Source of the DNA: Linnemannia hyalina
Taxonomy: Eukaryota; Mortierellomycota; Mortierellomycetes; Mortierellales; Mortierellaceae
Direction: 5' to 3'
Assembly: GCA_019671135.1 (NCBI GenBank)
Contig: JAHRHY010000012.1
Span: forward strand, 868,001 to 932,000
Length of the DNA stretch: 64,000 bases
Part shown: one piece after another, positions 11,601-23,414 of the stretch
How the letters are laid out: every line of letters begins with the position of its first letter
Position numbering within the stretch: the first letter of the stretch is position 1
Made by a program: the position numbers and the translations under genes
The notes under the pieces: generated by a model
Database searches by the model: none
Told to the model about the DNA's origin: nothing
The model's input: only the letters and a program-made list of their open reading frames with translations

Positions 11601-11875
11601 ACTTCGGGGGATCAAGTCGAAGTCGAGTCGAGTCGAGAATCGAAAAGGGACACAAGGACAAAGGGACAAAGGGACAATTCAATTCAAACAGCAAACAATC
11701 CAGCCAACCAGCTGTCGCCATTCTCCATTTTCTCCCTTTGGAAACTTTACTTTTCCTGACTTTCTCTTTTCTATTTATTTGCCATCCTCTTTCCCCTCAT
11801 CTCTTTTCTTTTTTTTTTTCCCCTTTTTTTTCTTCACCCATCCTTCCTCCTTTTTCTCTCATCACAAAAAAAAAG
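8609..11875. other. 3.3-kb gene-poor region
   Basis: It holds the 3' UTR of the repeat-protein gene and the leader of the C9-methyltransferase. The rest is low-complexity DNA: a (CAA)n tract near 10027-10056, A- and T-runs, and a pyrimidine block at about 11755-11870. None of the open frames here has a recognisable domain or codon bias. Confidence 0.5.
8791..8796 (+). terminator. poly(A) signal AATAAA
   Basis: A canonical AATAAA lies 183 bases after the stop codon of the secreted repeat protein. Confidence 0.5.
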
Positions 11876-13428
11876 ATGGCCACCTCTGTCAAGCCAGGCG
11901 CAACCTGGAAGAAGACCGACTACCCTAGCATCAAGAACCCCGACTTCCCCGTCGAGGTTGCTGGCTTCGAGACCTTCAACAACCTCCACCTCGCCTCCGT
12001 CATCCTCGGAGCTCCCTTTATCCTCGTCTCGATCCTCAAGCTCCCCTTCTGGTCCTACCCTGTCTTGACCATCCTCCTGGCCCTGCCTATCTTTGCCGCC
12101 TACTTCACCTATGGCTCCCAGTTCGCCCTTCCCCTCAACAACCGCGTCCAGACCCCCGGCAAGAAGGTTGAGGACTACATCACCATCGTCGACCCCGCCT
12201 TCCAGAAGTACAAGGGCAAGAACAGAATCCCCATGGAGACCTTCTTCGAGGCCTACTTTGACGGCAAGGTAACGTTTCTCTCCATTTGCTTATCTCAATT
12301 GTTTTTCTCTTTCCTTTTGTTCAGTGTTCAATCGGTGTTGCATTGGAGTGGATAAAGATGGGCGGTACGATCTGTGTATCAAAGTGGCATTGTTTACTTT
12401 TTTCCGTTCTTTTTTTATTTTTCTTCCTGCGGTTTGCACGCGTTTTCTTTCCTTTGGCTTGGAATGGTGATGCTGCACCGCGTCTCGATCCACAACACAA
12501 CGCACGCTACCTCCGCTCGATTCAGAGTGGATGTGGATGACACCGACATAAGGGGTGAAAGAGAGGGGGAAGGATGACATTCAATTGCTTCTAGAGTAAA
12601 CAACCAAGGAAAGGAGGATCTTTGCAGATGAGACTGTGGGAATGAACCATGGAAGGTCGCGGGAGTGGGAATTTCAAAGTTTTACGTCCAGTGCAACCTT
12701 TTCTTTTTTACATGTGTGGATCCCGGATCGCCCACGAGTGGCGCGAATTGTGTACGGGTCCGGGGTTATTTTTGCATTTCTTTTTATCGCTTTCTTCTTT
12801 TGGAAGACTTCCCTCTGAACATACTGCATTCGTCATTTCTACAAAAGGGCAGTGTTTATGGGCAGTGAGGAGGAGTGGCATCGCCAAAAGGGAGAGACTG
12901 TGAGATAATGAGTCGGGAAAGAAATGTTATCTGGCGCAATGAGGGAAATGGCAAGAAAAACACGACATGGTCGAGTCATGTTTTTACGCCCTCCTCCACT
13001 TGTAAAGCGATGATGACAAATGGATGGCGAGTGGGTGAAGAATGTGCTTTGGAAGGCGCTTCTGTGTTTTCCCACAGTGAGTGGCATTGCTTACGATGAT
13101 AACTGGTTTTTGTATTCTTTGAAAAGAAACTCGGGGCTAAGAGATGGGCAGCGGGACAAGGAAAAACATACGCACATATCGGGGGTCGAAGAGGAAGAAG
13201 ACGAGGAGGGGCAGGCAGGGTTAAGTTCAATTGCCAACCTACCCCTGTTCTGGCATACCATCCCTTGTCTCGTGTTTGTTGTTGTGGTTGTGTGCGTTAT
13301 TCCTATCCTACCCCTTCTTTTCTCTCACTCCCTTTTCGATACTTTCACTCCAAGCAAGCTTGGGCTATTTTTCCAATGGGTCTTTTTTTACACTACTGCA
13401 TTCCTATTCCGAGATACGCACCGCGCCC

Positions 13429-13462
<34 letters not shown>

Positions 13463-14591
13463 CACTTTTCTTCTTACTTTGGCACAGCAAATCATTCACT
13501 CAGCCCAACGCATAATATCAATTGTCTAACCTATTCTGCCTCCTTCATGGCTACCATCCACTACATAATAGATTGACATCAACCAGGACTGCTTGGAGTT
13601 GCTCGAGAACCGCCACGACTGGACTGTTTTCCACATGACCGCCTCCCAGGCCAAGTTCTTCGTTACCCAGTGGATTCCCGAGACCCTTTGGCACTCTAAG
13701 AAGCAGGACGAGGACCAGGTCCGCGACCACTACGACAGAGGCGATGACTTCTACGCCGCCTTCCTCGGACCCCGCATGATCTACACCTCCGGTATTATGT
13801 CTGACGTCACCAAGAAGGAGACCCTCGAGGAGATGCAGGATAACAAGCTGAGACTCGTCTGCGAGAAGATCCAGCTCAAGAAGGGCGAGCGTCATCTCGA
13901 TATTGGATGCGGTTGGGGTACCCTCACCGCCTATGCTGCCAAGAACTACGGAACTGACTCGACTGGTATCACCCTCGGCTTGAACCAGACCGCCTTCGGA
14001 AACAACCGCATCAAGGAGTACGGCGTCCCCGCCACCCAGGCCCGCATCAAGTGTATGGATTACCGTGATATCCCTCGCGAGAAGTGGGACAAGATCACCT
14101 GTCTCGAGATGGCTGAGCACGTCGGAATCCGCAAGTTCAACGAGTTTTTGCTTCAGGTCAAGGATATGCTCAACGATGACGGTCTCTTCTACCTCCAGAT
14201 TGCCGGTCTCCGTGCTGCTTGGCAGTACGAGGATTTCATCTGGGGTCTCTTCATGGCCAAGTACGTCTTCCCTGGTGCTGATGCCTCCATGCCCTTGTAC
14301 TGGGTTATCAAGCAGCTCGAGTGCGCTGGTTTCGAGGTCCAGAACGTTGACACCATTGGAGTCCACTACTCTGCCACCATCCACCGCTGGTACTTGAACT
14401 GGATGTCGAACAAGGAGTCGATCACTGCCACCTACGGCAAAAAGTGGTTCCGCACCTGGGAGATCTTCCTTGCCTGGTCGACCATCATCTCTCGCCAGGG
14501 ATCTGCTACCTGCTACCAGATTGTTGCCCACAAGAACTTGAATGCCTTTGACCGCACTGGTCTCCAGGCCAAGAACCGCTTCAGCGTTTAA
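11876..14591 (+). CDS. sphingolipid C9-methyltransferase
   Basis: This membrane enzyme uses S-adenosylmethionine to add the 9-methyl branch to the sphingoid base of fungal glucosylceramide. Exon 1 is 11876-12268 and exon 2 is 13572-14591, joined in phase 0 to give 470 residues. Two membrane segments lie at about residues 40-85. The SAM site LDIGCGWGT starts at residue 240. The cyclopropane-synthase-like hallmarks QVRDHYDRGDDFY, FLGPRMIYTSGI and CLEMAEHVG are all intact. The conserved ELLENRHDW follows the splice junction directly, which confirms the join. The ATG is preceded by an A-rich stretch and a long pyrimidine leader. The family is largely fungal, which supports the origin of the window. 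The intron is unusually long (see separate entry). Confidence 0.93.
12269..13571 (+). other. 1.3-kb intron of the C9-methyltransferase gene
   Basis: The intron begins GTAACG and ends ATAATAG. It is more than ten times longer than most introns in the window. It contains a T-run of nearly 30 bases around 13431-13459 and several short open frames without recognisable homology. No nested gene or structured RNA could be supported. Confidence 0.8.
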
Positions 14592-15097
14592 GTGCTATTT
14601 CTTTTTTGCTCCCCTCTTTAGACTGACGGTTCCCTTGTTTCTTTGTCTTTTTGTAACTACATTATGCAGCAGTCGTTTGTACATACACATTCACTCTTCT
14701 ATTAAACCTTTTTCTCTTTTCACATATCCTTCTCGCTTGGTTGCGATGTTTGTCACTTTGTGTTGGCTGAATTTGATTATCGTGTCCTTGCATGTTTGTC
14801 GTGAAGCGCGTGGTCACGCGCCCGCTCTTGACGTCACCGAGTATAATTTTTGTGCATATGCTTTATCTACCATGCCTCTTATTTCTCACTCTCCTTGTTG
14901 ATCGCGCTTTTGTCTTTTTGATTTCTTTGCATCCGCTTCTCATTCTTCCAGCATCTCTTCGAACGCTGTCAGACAAGAGGACACAAATCAAGCAACTGCC
15001 AAGCCAGAACAACTAAAAAAGCACACGCGCGACTGATTACAATAGACGACTGATCGGCCTGCAAGGGGGGGAAAAGACATACACGAATAACCCCACC
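14592..15097 (+). other. intergenic: 3' UTR and TAF4 leader
   Basis: This is a tandem-gene spacer with T-rich 3' UTR sequence after the methyltransferase and an A-rich leader before TAF4. Nothing else is visible. Confidence 0.5.
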
Positions 15098-18000
15098 ATG
15101 GCCAGCAACAACAACAGCAATACCCACAGCGCCAATCCTGGCCAACAATCTTCCTCAACCGGACTCGGACAACCGCACCCACAGCAGCATCAACAACCAC
15201 TGCACCACCATCAAAACCACCATCAGAACCACCACCACCACCACCACCATGATCCTCATGGCTCTGCAAGTGTACCCCTAATGCACGTCGACGAACTCCT
15301 CTCTGCCGAGTTTCCTCTCAACATGGGCAATGGGGCACACCACGCCTCAGGACCCTTGAACAGCGGAGCTCAGGCAAGCATCATGGAAGGGCTGGACGAT
15401 CTGTTTGGCGACGACTTTTCAACAACAACCACAACTGCCGCAACTATGACAACAACAGGGGCGACCACTGGCGCTGTCCCCCACAGCAGCAGCAACAACG
15501 TTGGTCTCCCACTGATGCATCTGCCACAGCCGTCGCAACCCCAGCATACCACCGTCTCGCATCCTCAAGCGTTACCTCCAAACATGCACTTTCCGACGTC
15601 AGGGCCAACTCACTCGACTCAGCCAAGGGTACTTCAGCAGCACCCTCATCAACAACCATCACCGACAGCATTGGATTCGCCCTCAGCCATCCCTGCCCCG
15701 TTGACTCCTGGTCATATCATTCCTGGAGCTCGTATCTCGCCTCATACACATCAACCTGTATCAACAGCACATGTCTCTCACGTACCACAGATCACATCCG
15801 GAATGCATGCCATGCAACAGAACAGACCACAGGCGATCGCGACTCCGGGTTTACCCCAGCAGTATCAGCAGCAACAGGCGGCCTTACAACAGCAACAGGC
15901 AGCATTGCAACAGCATCAACAGCAACAGCAGCAGGCAGCACAACATCACGCGCACCTCGCCCAGCAGTCGCATCAACTTACTGGTGCTCCTCGACCTGTT
16001 TTCCCATCGCCACAACACCACCATGCAGCATTGAACCAAGCAGCAGCTCTCCTTCCCCGACCAGTCCAACCCAACATTGTACAGATGCCACCGACAGGAT
16101 CGACGCCTGTCGTACCTAATGGCCATACACCAATACCCACCGTGGCCACACCCACTATTGTCGCACCTACAGGTTTGTGGTTTGAAATTATTATTGTGCA
16201 TGTCGAAGCAGCACTTTTGTGTACATGATAAGACTTTATCCTAACCGCATTTATTCATTGGCCCTGTAATGAACCTAGCCGCACCGAAACCTACACCTGC
16301 GCCTGCTGCACCAGTCGTCCTGGCGGGATCACCACTTCATCATATACTTGGAACAACATCACCAGAAACAGGACAACAACTCAGAGAACTCTTTACCCTT
16401 CTCCAGGTAAGCAAAAAACCTCCTCGTCGTCGTCGTCGTCGTCTTTTATGAAAACTTGAATTCGTCATTAACGCCTCATTCACTTTCAATTCTTTGACTC
16501 TAGACGAATGTAGTTTCCCCGAACGAGTTTTTGGCACGAGCGGAAGAACTTTTGGAGCCTGCTCAGTTCAAGATTCTGGATGGTATCAGGAAAAGACATG
16601 TTCCTCAGGCGCAACAACAGCAGCTGCAACCGCAGCAGTCAAATACAGCCTCAGCTGCTTCAACACCAGCAGCCAACTCTCCTGTCACAACCGCCAATGC
16701 AAGCGCAGTATCATCCCCAATGCACCAACCACAACCTGCTACCACTGGAATTGCAAGACCATCAGGAGTACAGCATATCAGCACCCCAGCGGTCCCCACA
16801 CCAGTTCAGCCGGCCACGCCTCAGCCGACACCTGTGGCCCCAGCGGCGACAGTATCGCAGGTGGCGCCTGTACGGAAGCGACCCATTGACTTGACGTCTG
16901 TTGCTAATTCCGCTAACGAAAGGTGAGATTGTCGCTCTAGGCGTGTGAGTATGTGCATTTGCGTCTGATTGCGATCAGCGTAGAGACTAACTACATTAAC
17001 CCACTTCAATTTCCTTGCTTTAGCAAAACAAAGAGACCCAAGATGGAGCAGCAACAGAATGCGGTAGGAGTTGGAGCAGTAAATGGAGCTGCAGGATCAT
17101 TGACCCCCGCACTCCCTTCCGCCTCAGGGCCCGCCACTCCAGGAGTAGTGGCTAGCCCAGGAGTCTTTAAGGGTGTTTCATTACCTGGACAACATAGAGC
17201 TGTGACGGTTGCTCCAAGCGCTGCTACTATTGGTGCCGCAGGAGGAGCTGGGGCTACTACTGGCGCAACCACTGCTACAACCGGGGCAACAGCAAGGTCT
17301 AGTGGTGGAAGCGGTGGCGGCGCTGCCAGTACTGAGAAAGTCAACTATGACAACATTACCGACGTCATGGGGTATGTCGGTGGAGTGGATCTGAGGGAGG
17401 AGACTGATAACATTATGCGGGATAGCGATGGATACTCCAAATCAGGAGGAGGAGACGGTCAAGACAGGACTCGTATCCAGAATTTTGTGGACACTGGCCT
17501 TTTGAAAACCATCATTGAGCGCATTGGTATGTGTATACTCTGCTCTTTGATATGCTATATTTACGCAAGCGACATGCGAACAATCCATGACGGTTACTCA
17601 CCGATTTTTGACACGTCTCATTATCAAAATATAGCTGCGACGCATAAAATTCAGACAATTGATCCGGATGTCCTTGCCTACATGGCCATGGCAACGCAGG
17701 AGAGACTCCGAGGATTGGCTGAGCAGATGGTGCACGCGTCCAAGCATCGTGGACGCTCGTTGGCAACTGCCAACCCACCTATGTACGATGAAGAGCATGC
17801 CATGTACCGAGTCGGAGTGAGTCAGGATGTCAAGAAGCAGCTTTTGGCAGTCGAGCGTGTTGAGCGAGAGGAAGAAACCAAGCGCAAGGAGCACATTGCT
17901 GAACGCGAGCGGAGACTGGCCGCTGGCGAGGATCTGGATGAGAACGGTGAGCCTCGAGGAGGCCCCGGCGGCGCTGGGGCCAAGAAGAACAAGAAGCAGA

Positions 18001-18608
18001 AGGAAGGAGGACCTGGAGTCAGTGCCAGAAACATGACAGAGGAAGCCAGGAAGAAGGTTGCCAACCAGACTGCCATGGGATTCGCCGGAGGCAGTGGAAG
18101 GACGTACTCATGGATGATGGGAAGCGGAGGCGCCGGCGGTGGCGGCGGTCTTGGAGGAGGTGCTGCGTCGCCCTCGCCCTTGGCTGGACCTCCAATTGTT
18201 GCATCAACAGGCACCGTGTCAACAGCTGGATCTCCATCAGCAAGTGGAACCGCTGCCAACGGCACTGGGGGACCCTTGAAACCTACGTTGGCGCGAGGCT
18301 CGACCATGCCTGCATCAACGACTCCATCCGGCGCACTCACGCCCGGTGGTGGCGCTGGTGGTGGGGACGGCGGAGCAGCCGGTTCTGGAGCCGTTGGATC
18401 GCCATCGCTGGTTCGTGGCGCCGGAGTGGGCGGATCAATGATTCTCCCTCCATCGACTCTTGGACGGCCGACCAATCTGCGCGACTCTTCAAGGAAGGTC
18501 AATGTTCGGGACGCGTTGTTTTGTCTTGAGCGTGATCGTGGCGGTGGAGGGGGCGAGGGTAGTGGCCAGAGGGTGTTAGTGAAGAGTTATGTCAAGTGGC
18601 TCAAGTGA
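15098..18608 (+). CDS. TAF4: TFIID subunit TAF4
   Basis: This is a core subunit of the general transcription factor TFIID, pairing with TAF12 through a histone fold. The exons are 15098-16172, 16279-16406, 16504-16922, 17024-17526 and 17635-18608, giving 1032 residues with all phases consistent. Residues 1-360 are Gln/His/Pro-rich and disordered. Residues about 385-430 (GQQLRELFTLLQ to EELLEPAQFKILDGIRKR) resemble an RST-type helical module. The TAF4 C-terminal domain begins near residue 645 with NITDVMGYVGGVDLREE, the counterpart of the metazoan INDVAAMGGVNLAEE segment. It continues with the PDVLAYMAMATQERL helix near residue 719 and a charged coiled coil, and ends near residue 1000 with VNVRDALFCLERD. 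Long Gly/Ala linkers separate the last two blocks. Confidence 0.9.
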
Positions 18609-18706
18609 AGAGGAAAGAAACAGGAGTTCGTTCTTTCGTATCTTTTTCTTTTCTTTTCACCTTTTCAACAAACCATCTAATCATTCCCTTTCATTTTCCA
18701 TCACAT

Positions 18707-18712
18707 AATAAA
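18707..18712 (+). terminator. poly(A) signal of TAF4
   Basis: AATAAA lies 99 bases after the TAF4 stop codon. Confidence 0.5.
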
Positions 18713-18756
18713 ATACATGAAGCAAAAAGTTATAAGTACGCCAGATCATGCTGTGA

Positions 18757-19254
18757 TTAGTCCTCAACGTCTGCTTGATGATTGCGATTGTCGAAGGCAA
18801 CCAGCTGGGCTTCTGCTACGGGGGATAGGACTGGGAGTGCGACGGCGTCCTCGTCCTGTGCACTCTCTTTCTTGATCTCTTTGGCGTTCCCGCTCGCGCT
18901 CACTGTCACCCTCGACCCTGTTTCACTCGTGTCCGTCGCGTTCGAGCACCACAAAAATCGGCTGGCCAAAGATAGTCTGGAGCCTCAAACAGTTGACGGC
19001 GGTTAGCAATCTGTTTGTTGGTAACTCTTGAAGGAGGTAAGAAGGATCCAGGGCCTCGTGTCACAGGCCGAGGCAACATGTCGTCTGCTGGAATGCCAAG
19101 TATCGTCAGGGGAGCGGCAAGGTGGTGTTTTAAGGTGGAAGGTCATCGCTGACGATGATGGCCAAGTCTGGGATGAAAGAAGTTGGATCGCAAAGATGCT
19201 ATCAATACCAAGAATTTGTGTAGATTCGAGGAGAGCTGTCCTTAACCGCAGCAT
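18757..19254 (-). other. unresolved coding-like stretch, minus strand
   Basis: I cannot identify a gene here, but several minus-strand frames look coding. A possible start at 19254 reads MLRLRTALLESTQIL and is followed by a GTATTG donor. Further on, two overlapping frames contain protein-like runs (LPRPVTRGPGSFLPPS and NRLLTAVNCLRLQTIFGQP). The final frame runs open to a stop at 18757 with the tail AFDNRNHQADVED. The frames can be joined only by assuming several introns, and no single chain of splice sites stands out. It may be a small intron-rich gene or a decayed one. Confidence 0.25.
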
Positions 19255-20189
19255 CGCGTCGCGACTGGTTTTTTCGCAAGTGACCGTCTGTACTTTTGGC
19301 CTGAACACAATGAGATACAGTAGACTTGGGATTGAAAAGGAGGGACAGAGGGAAAGACGAGGCAAGAACCGAGACAACGCCCTTTCCGTGGGCAGTCGAG
19401 CGTAATACTCAGGTGAGGAAGGAGTTGACCCTTCCGCCGTCCGTTTCTTTTCCTCATCTTTTCAAGAATCACCCACAACTGACAGATTATGTTCGTCGAC
19501 CTAAATTTATTCTCAAGATGAAGTATTCTTTGTCTTACTAGAGAGTCCGCATACGCGTTGACGTGGCGTGTAGATATGCTGGAACAAAAGCTGTCCCCTT
19601 TCTTACTTGTCCCTTCGCACCTCCTAGCAACCGTCCATCCAATTTTCTTGTTCTTTGTTTCCCTACGCAGCCTTGATTCAATCGTTTTCAAAAAAAAAGT
19701 GAACCATCGTTCACATTGTCCACATTGTAGATGCTCGATATTTTTGTCCCACTTTTGTCCACGCGTAATACTCAAACAATACAGTGATCTAGCACCTTCA
19801 ACCCTCATGCAGTCGTGCCATCTCGAAAAGATAAAGGAAGGCGTGCATTTCCAGTAGGTCTGAAATTAGAGTCCAGAAATACACAAGATGGCACGACGCC
19901 TCCTCATCCTCTGCCTCCATCCACCGCGCCATTTTTTTGTTCTAAGATTCCCCATTGTCCATCTGTTTCGTCGCAGTACAAAATAACTACGCGGGTGCCT
20001 CCCCTATCGCTCACGGAACTGGGACCACATTTTTTTCTTATACCTCCATTTTCACCATAAATAACGAGATCCTTCCTTCAATTTTTTTCATTCATCACCA
20101 AACTCTCTCAACCATTATCTCTTCTCTTTCTCTCCTCACAAGAAACATCCTCCTATAACACCACGATTCCAACCGCTATCATCGCCACG
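19255..20189. other. intergenic region
   Basis: It separates the unresolved minus-strand stretch from the secreted-protein gene. The last 150 bases are T/C-rich, as in other leaders of this window. No supported gene. Confidence 0.4.
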
Positions 20190-21348
20190 ATGAAGGTCAT
20201 CACCTTATCCCTCTTCGTCCTTGTGGCTATAGCCAGTATCGCCCTCGCCCACCCAACCCTTCATCAGTCCAGGTAGAACATCAGTTTATCTTGCGAATTA
20301 TTAACAATCACAACCTCGCTGCAACTCCTAAAATTTTCATGTCACTCACTATTCACTGCCTTGATTTTGCCTTTCTTTCCAACACAGCGCTCCGTCTTCT
20401 ATCGAGGCTGAACCGGTTCCAGCTGCTGCTGCTCCAGCTGCTGCTCCTGCTGCTCCTGATGCTGTTGAGACCCCGCAAGGTCATGTCGACAAGCGAAATT
20501 ACCGTATCCAGACTACAACCGCAGAGGCTCCTGAGGCCACGTACCCGGCCGAGCTCTGGCCCAAGTACAAGCGCAAGCGCGACTACAACGACATCACCGA
20601 AACCGAGCTCGCAAACTCCCTCGACACCACTGGTATTTGGGATGTTGTTGAGCGACGCGCTGACAAGAATGGCCCCATCTCTATGCCCACACACACCCCC
20701 GAACCGCCGAAGACGATGACCACGTCCAAGCCCGAGCCAAAGCCAGAGACCGAGACCAAGGTCAAAACCAGGACCAAGCAGCTTCCCGTCAAACCCACAC
20801 GCGCACCTAAAAGTCCACCTCGGCCCAACCTTCCTCCTCCAGTCCCCGCTCCTTCTTCTGCTCCGTCCCCAACCCCACCCTCGGCCCCGGCTCCAGGCCC
20901 AGGTTCTGCTAAACCGAACCCACCATCAGAGCCTCAAACCGGGTCAGCCATGATTTCCAACAACGTCAAAATCGTCGAAAATTGCCGCTCAGTCACACTG
21001 ACCTGGAAGATCTTCATCGACAAGTCGCAAGCCATCCTCCGATGGCGCCACGAGATTTCGTACTTCATTGACCGGGGCTCAAGCGACTCGCTCATCTTCC
21101 TGGGAGGAAGTGTGCTCCAAGATGAGAACACCAAGGTTATTAGCGAAAGCACCGAACAGTCGATTTATTTTTCGCCCGATGGCGGTTTCGGTGTCAGGAT
21201 CTCACCCGTCGGGCATGGGACGGCACTTGTTTGGTTCTGGAAAAGTCAGACGCGCGAGTTTTCGAAGCCGAGTAACATTGTGCCTTATTCGGGGGATGAT
21301 ATGAAATATGGGTATGACTACTGGGATTGTATTCCCCCGTCTTGGTAG
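20190..21348 (+). CDS. secreted protein with Kex2-type sites and a C-terminal domain of unknown fold
   Basis: Exons 20190-20272 and 20388-21348 give 347 residues. Exon 1 encodes a clear signal peptide (MKVITLSLFVLVAIASIALA). Next come an Ala/Pro stretch and two dibasic sites, K63-R64 and the tetrabasic K89-R90-K91-R92, which are typical Kex2 cleavage contexts. A Pro/Lys/Thr-rich linker spans about residues 120-215. The last 125 residues look folded: strand-like segments, aromatic residues, and two cysteines (in ENCRSV and DYWDC) close to its two ends that could form a disulfide. I do not recognise this domain. Plausible roles are a wall protein or a processed effector-like protein, but neither is shown by sequence. 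The intron falls just after the signal peptide. Confidence 0.78.
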
Positions 21349-21466
21349 TAGAGTTTAATATTTTTTCTCTTTGTCGTTTTTTTTTCTTTTATTTCATGCC
21401 ATGATCCAGGCCCCTGGTGCCCGAATACATACATGTATTTTTTTTCTTTTCCTGAACTTGCATCAC

Positions 21467-21472
21467 AATAAA
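21467..21472 (+). terminator. poly(A) signal of the secreted protein gene
   Basis: AATAAA lies about 120 bases after the stop. The convergent TAP42 gene ends at 21611, so the 3' UTRs are close or overlapping. Confidence 0.5.
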
Positions 21473-21610
21473 AATATATTCAAATTTCATGATTTGGATA
21501 GCACGTTAAAGGCCGATTTGTAATGCTTTCTTTCATCCGAGAAGTAACAATGTATTGACGAGAAAAGGAAGAAAAAAAAAAAAAGAAGGTAAAAATTACA
21601 ACTATAACGC

Positions 21611-23026
21611 TTATCCGATACGACCACCCTTGTTGCCCCATCCCTTGGGGTTATCGTCCTTGAAATCATCCCAGTTGCGCGCCTTTATCGTCTCGGCATT
21701 GACGGCATCCTCATCATTATCATCCGCCTCCTTCTTCTTAGGCTCCTCAGTGCCTCCAGACAAAAAGTTACCCCGCTCCATCTCCTGGTCGAGGTACTCC
21801 TCAATCGACATGGTAGGTAAGCTATGGCCGGGACGGAAGACACCCTTCATCATCTCGGCGCGTTTGTTGGTAATCATAAAGGGTCGAAGAGGACGTCCTT
21901 GGGGGTCCATGAGGGGTCCTGTCGCATTCCAGATGGTGCTGTCAACTTTGCCGTCACTTGTGTCATCTGCGGCTCGATTTGCGGCTCGATTGTCGTTCGA
22001 CCCTTGTGCTGCTCTCCGTTCTGCCATCTGCTGTAACATGGGGATCTCCTGTTGAATGCCAACCAGCTGCTCCATAGTTTGGAAGATGGCGTACTGAAGA
22101 TGAAGAAGAATAAAGTCTCGATATTGGTCCTCCAGCTCGGAGCTCAACTCGCCCTCGTATCCACTATTCGTCGTTCCCAGAATCTTGTGAAACTCCTATC
22201 AAGAGAGGGGGGTGAGAATGCGTCAGCATGTTCGCTTCAAGGAGATCCATTCGTGAACAAAAACTACGCCTAAACAAGAGGCAAAGAACGAACCTCGATC
22301 TGATTCCGCATCTCCTTTTCACGCTTAAATCGTGCAATCTTCTCGCCTCGTCGTGTGGCAGCATCCTTGGGTGCATTCGTCGTCAGTTGTTCCAGGTACT
22401 TTTTGTCCGATGGTGTCAGGATGTCGTGTGTTTCGCATTGCAACAAAAAGTGATCCAAGTGCTCCTATGATCAGAAAGTTCAATTGGTTGAATTAATATG
22501 TGAAAGCACAAAGATCCAGAACATTCCAGTCCATTTGCTCATACCTTGCCACTGTTCAGATCGGCGAGACGGTCAGGGGTCACACGCTTCAAGAAAAGTT
22601 CTCCCAGGTAGTATTCTGTCAATAAGAACCTATTACAAAACGATGTTGAATGACCGATTAGTAAGGTATGCTATGCCTGCGGATAAAAAAATCAAAAAAA
22701 GTCTCGAACAATGACAATACCGAAGGTCCTTGGTGCTGATGTCCTCCATGAATTCGTTATCACTGAATAAGCTGAGCTGGCGCACCATCCTGGAAGACAG
22801 GTCGAATCCCCTGATCGACTGGTTCACTTTTGACTAGAGTGTGTAATAAAGAACATCTAAAGTTAGTGAGATATAGAGAAGAAGATAAAGGGAGGGTAGA
22901 GAGAAAGCGCGTGTTATTTACCTGGTACTCATCAGAGTTTGAGGCGAGGGTTGACTTTTGGATGTCGAGGAAGAGGGCTTCGGCCTTTTGGAAGACCTGG
23001 GCAAGCGATTCGTCGTTGCCAGACAT
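21611..23026 (-). CDS. TAP42: TAP42/alpha4 family PP2A-associated protein
   Basis: TAP42 binds catalytic subunits of PP2A-type phosphatases and links them to TORC1 signalling. Five exons (23026-22922, 22833-22721, 22629-22545, 22464-22294, 22195-21611) give 352 residues, close to yeast Tap42 and human IGBP1. The helical N-terminal half includes FLLTEYYLGELFLKR and the basic helix RRGEKIARFKREKEM. The conserved C-terminal signature RPFMITNKRAEMMKGVFRPG, then SLPTMSIEEYLDQEM, is complete. The end is acidic with DDFKDDNPKGWGNK, as is usual in the family. All four introns are short and GT-AG. It is head-to-head with COX10, with 388 bases between start codons. Confidence 0.93.
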
Positions 23027-23414
23027 GATGTGGAGGAATGTGTGTTGTGTTGCAATGTGTTGTTGTTGAGGAAAGAAAGGAAGTAAGAGCGCAGATGCCG
23101 TCGCCCTTTCTTCTCTCTCAGTCCAGTCCATTGCCCTGTGAACAGTCCATTGCCTCAGGTGGCTTATCTCATTCTCGCACCTCGGATCGACAGCCAGATT
23201 TCGCTTTGATACACTCCGAGCGCGTTTTTTTTTATTATTGCTGAGCTCAAAGGACTTCATTCCTCGTTCCTCACCTTCGGTCGCCTGCTGCTTGCCTTCT
23301 CCTCCCTGCCCTCACTCTCCCTCGCCACTCTATTTCTTTTCGCACCCCCTCTCTTTTGCATAATCAACCACCACTCCCTCCCTCTTTTTTCCCTCCAGAC
23401 CCCACCACAACAGA
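23027..23414. promoter_or_regulatory. divergent TAP42/COX10 promoter region
   Basis: 388 bases separate the two ATGs. CT-rich leaders flank a centre with no canonical TATA box. Specific factor sites cannot be assigned. Confidence 0.4.

Noticed and set aside
13551..14531. Long minus-strand open frame opposite the C9-methyltransferase
   Set aside because: It is the codon-bias shadow of the real gene; its translation is Leu/Val/Gly-rich with no domain.
17822..18502. Pro/Ala-rich minus-strand frame opposite TAF4
   Set aside because: It mirrors the Gly/Ala linker of TAF4 and has no independent support.
19170..19230. Carrier-protein-like motif LGIDSIFAIQLLSS on the minus strand
   Set aside because: It resembles the phosphopantetheine site of carrier domains, but the surrounding helices are missing and a splice donor falls inside it. 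Probably chance.
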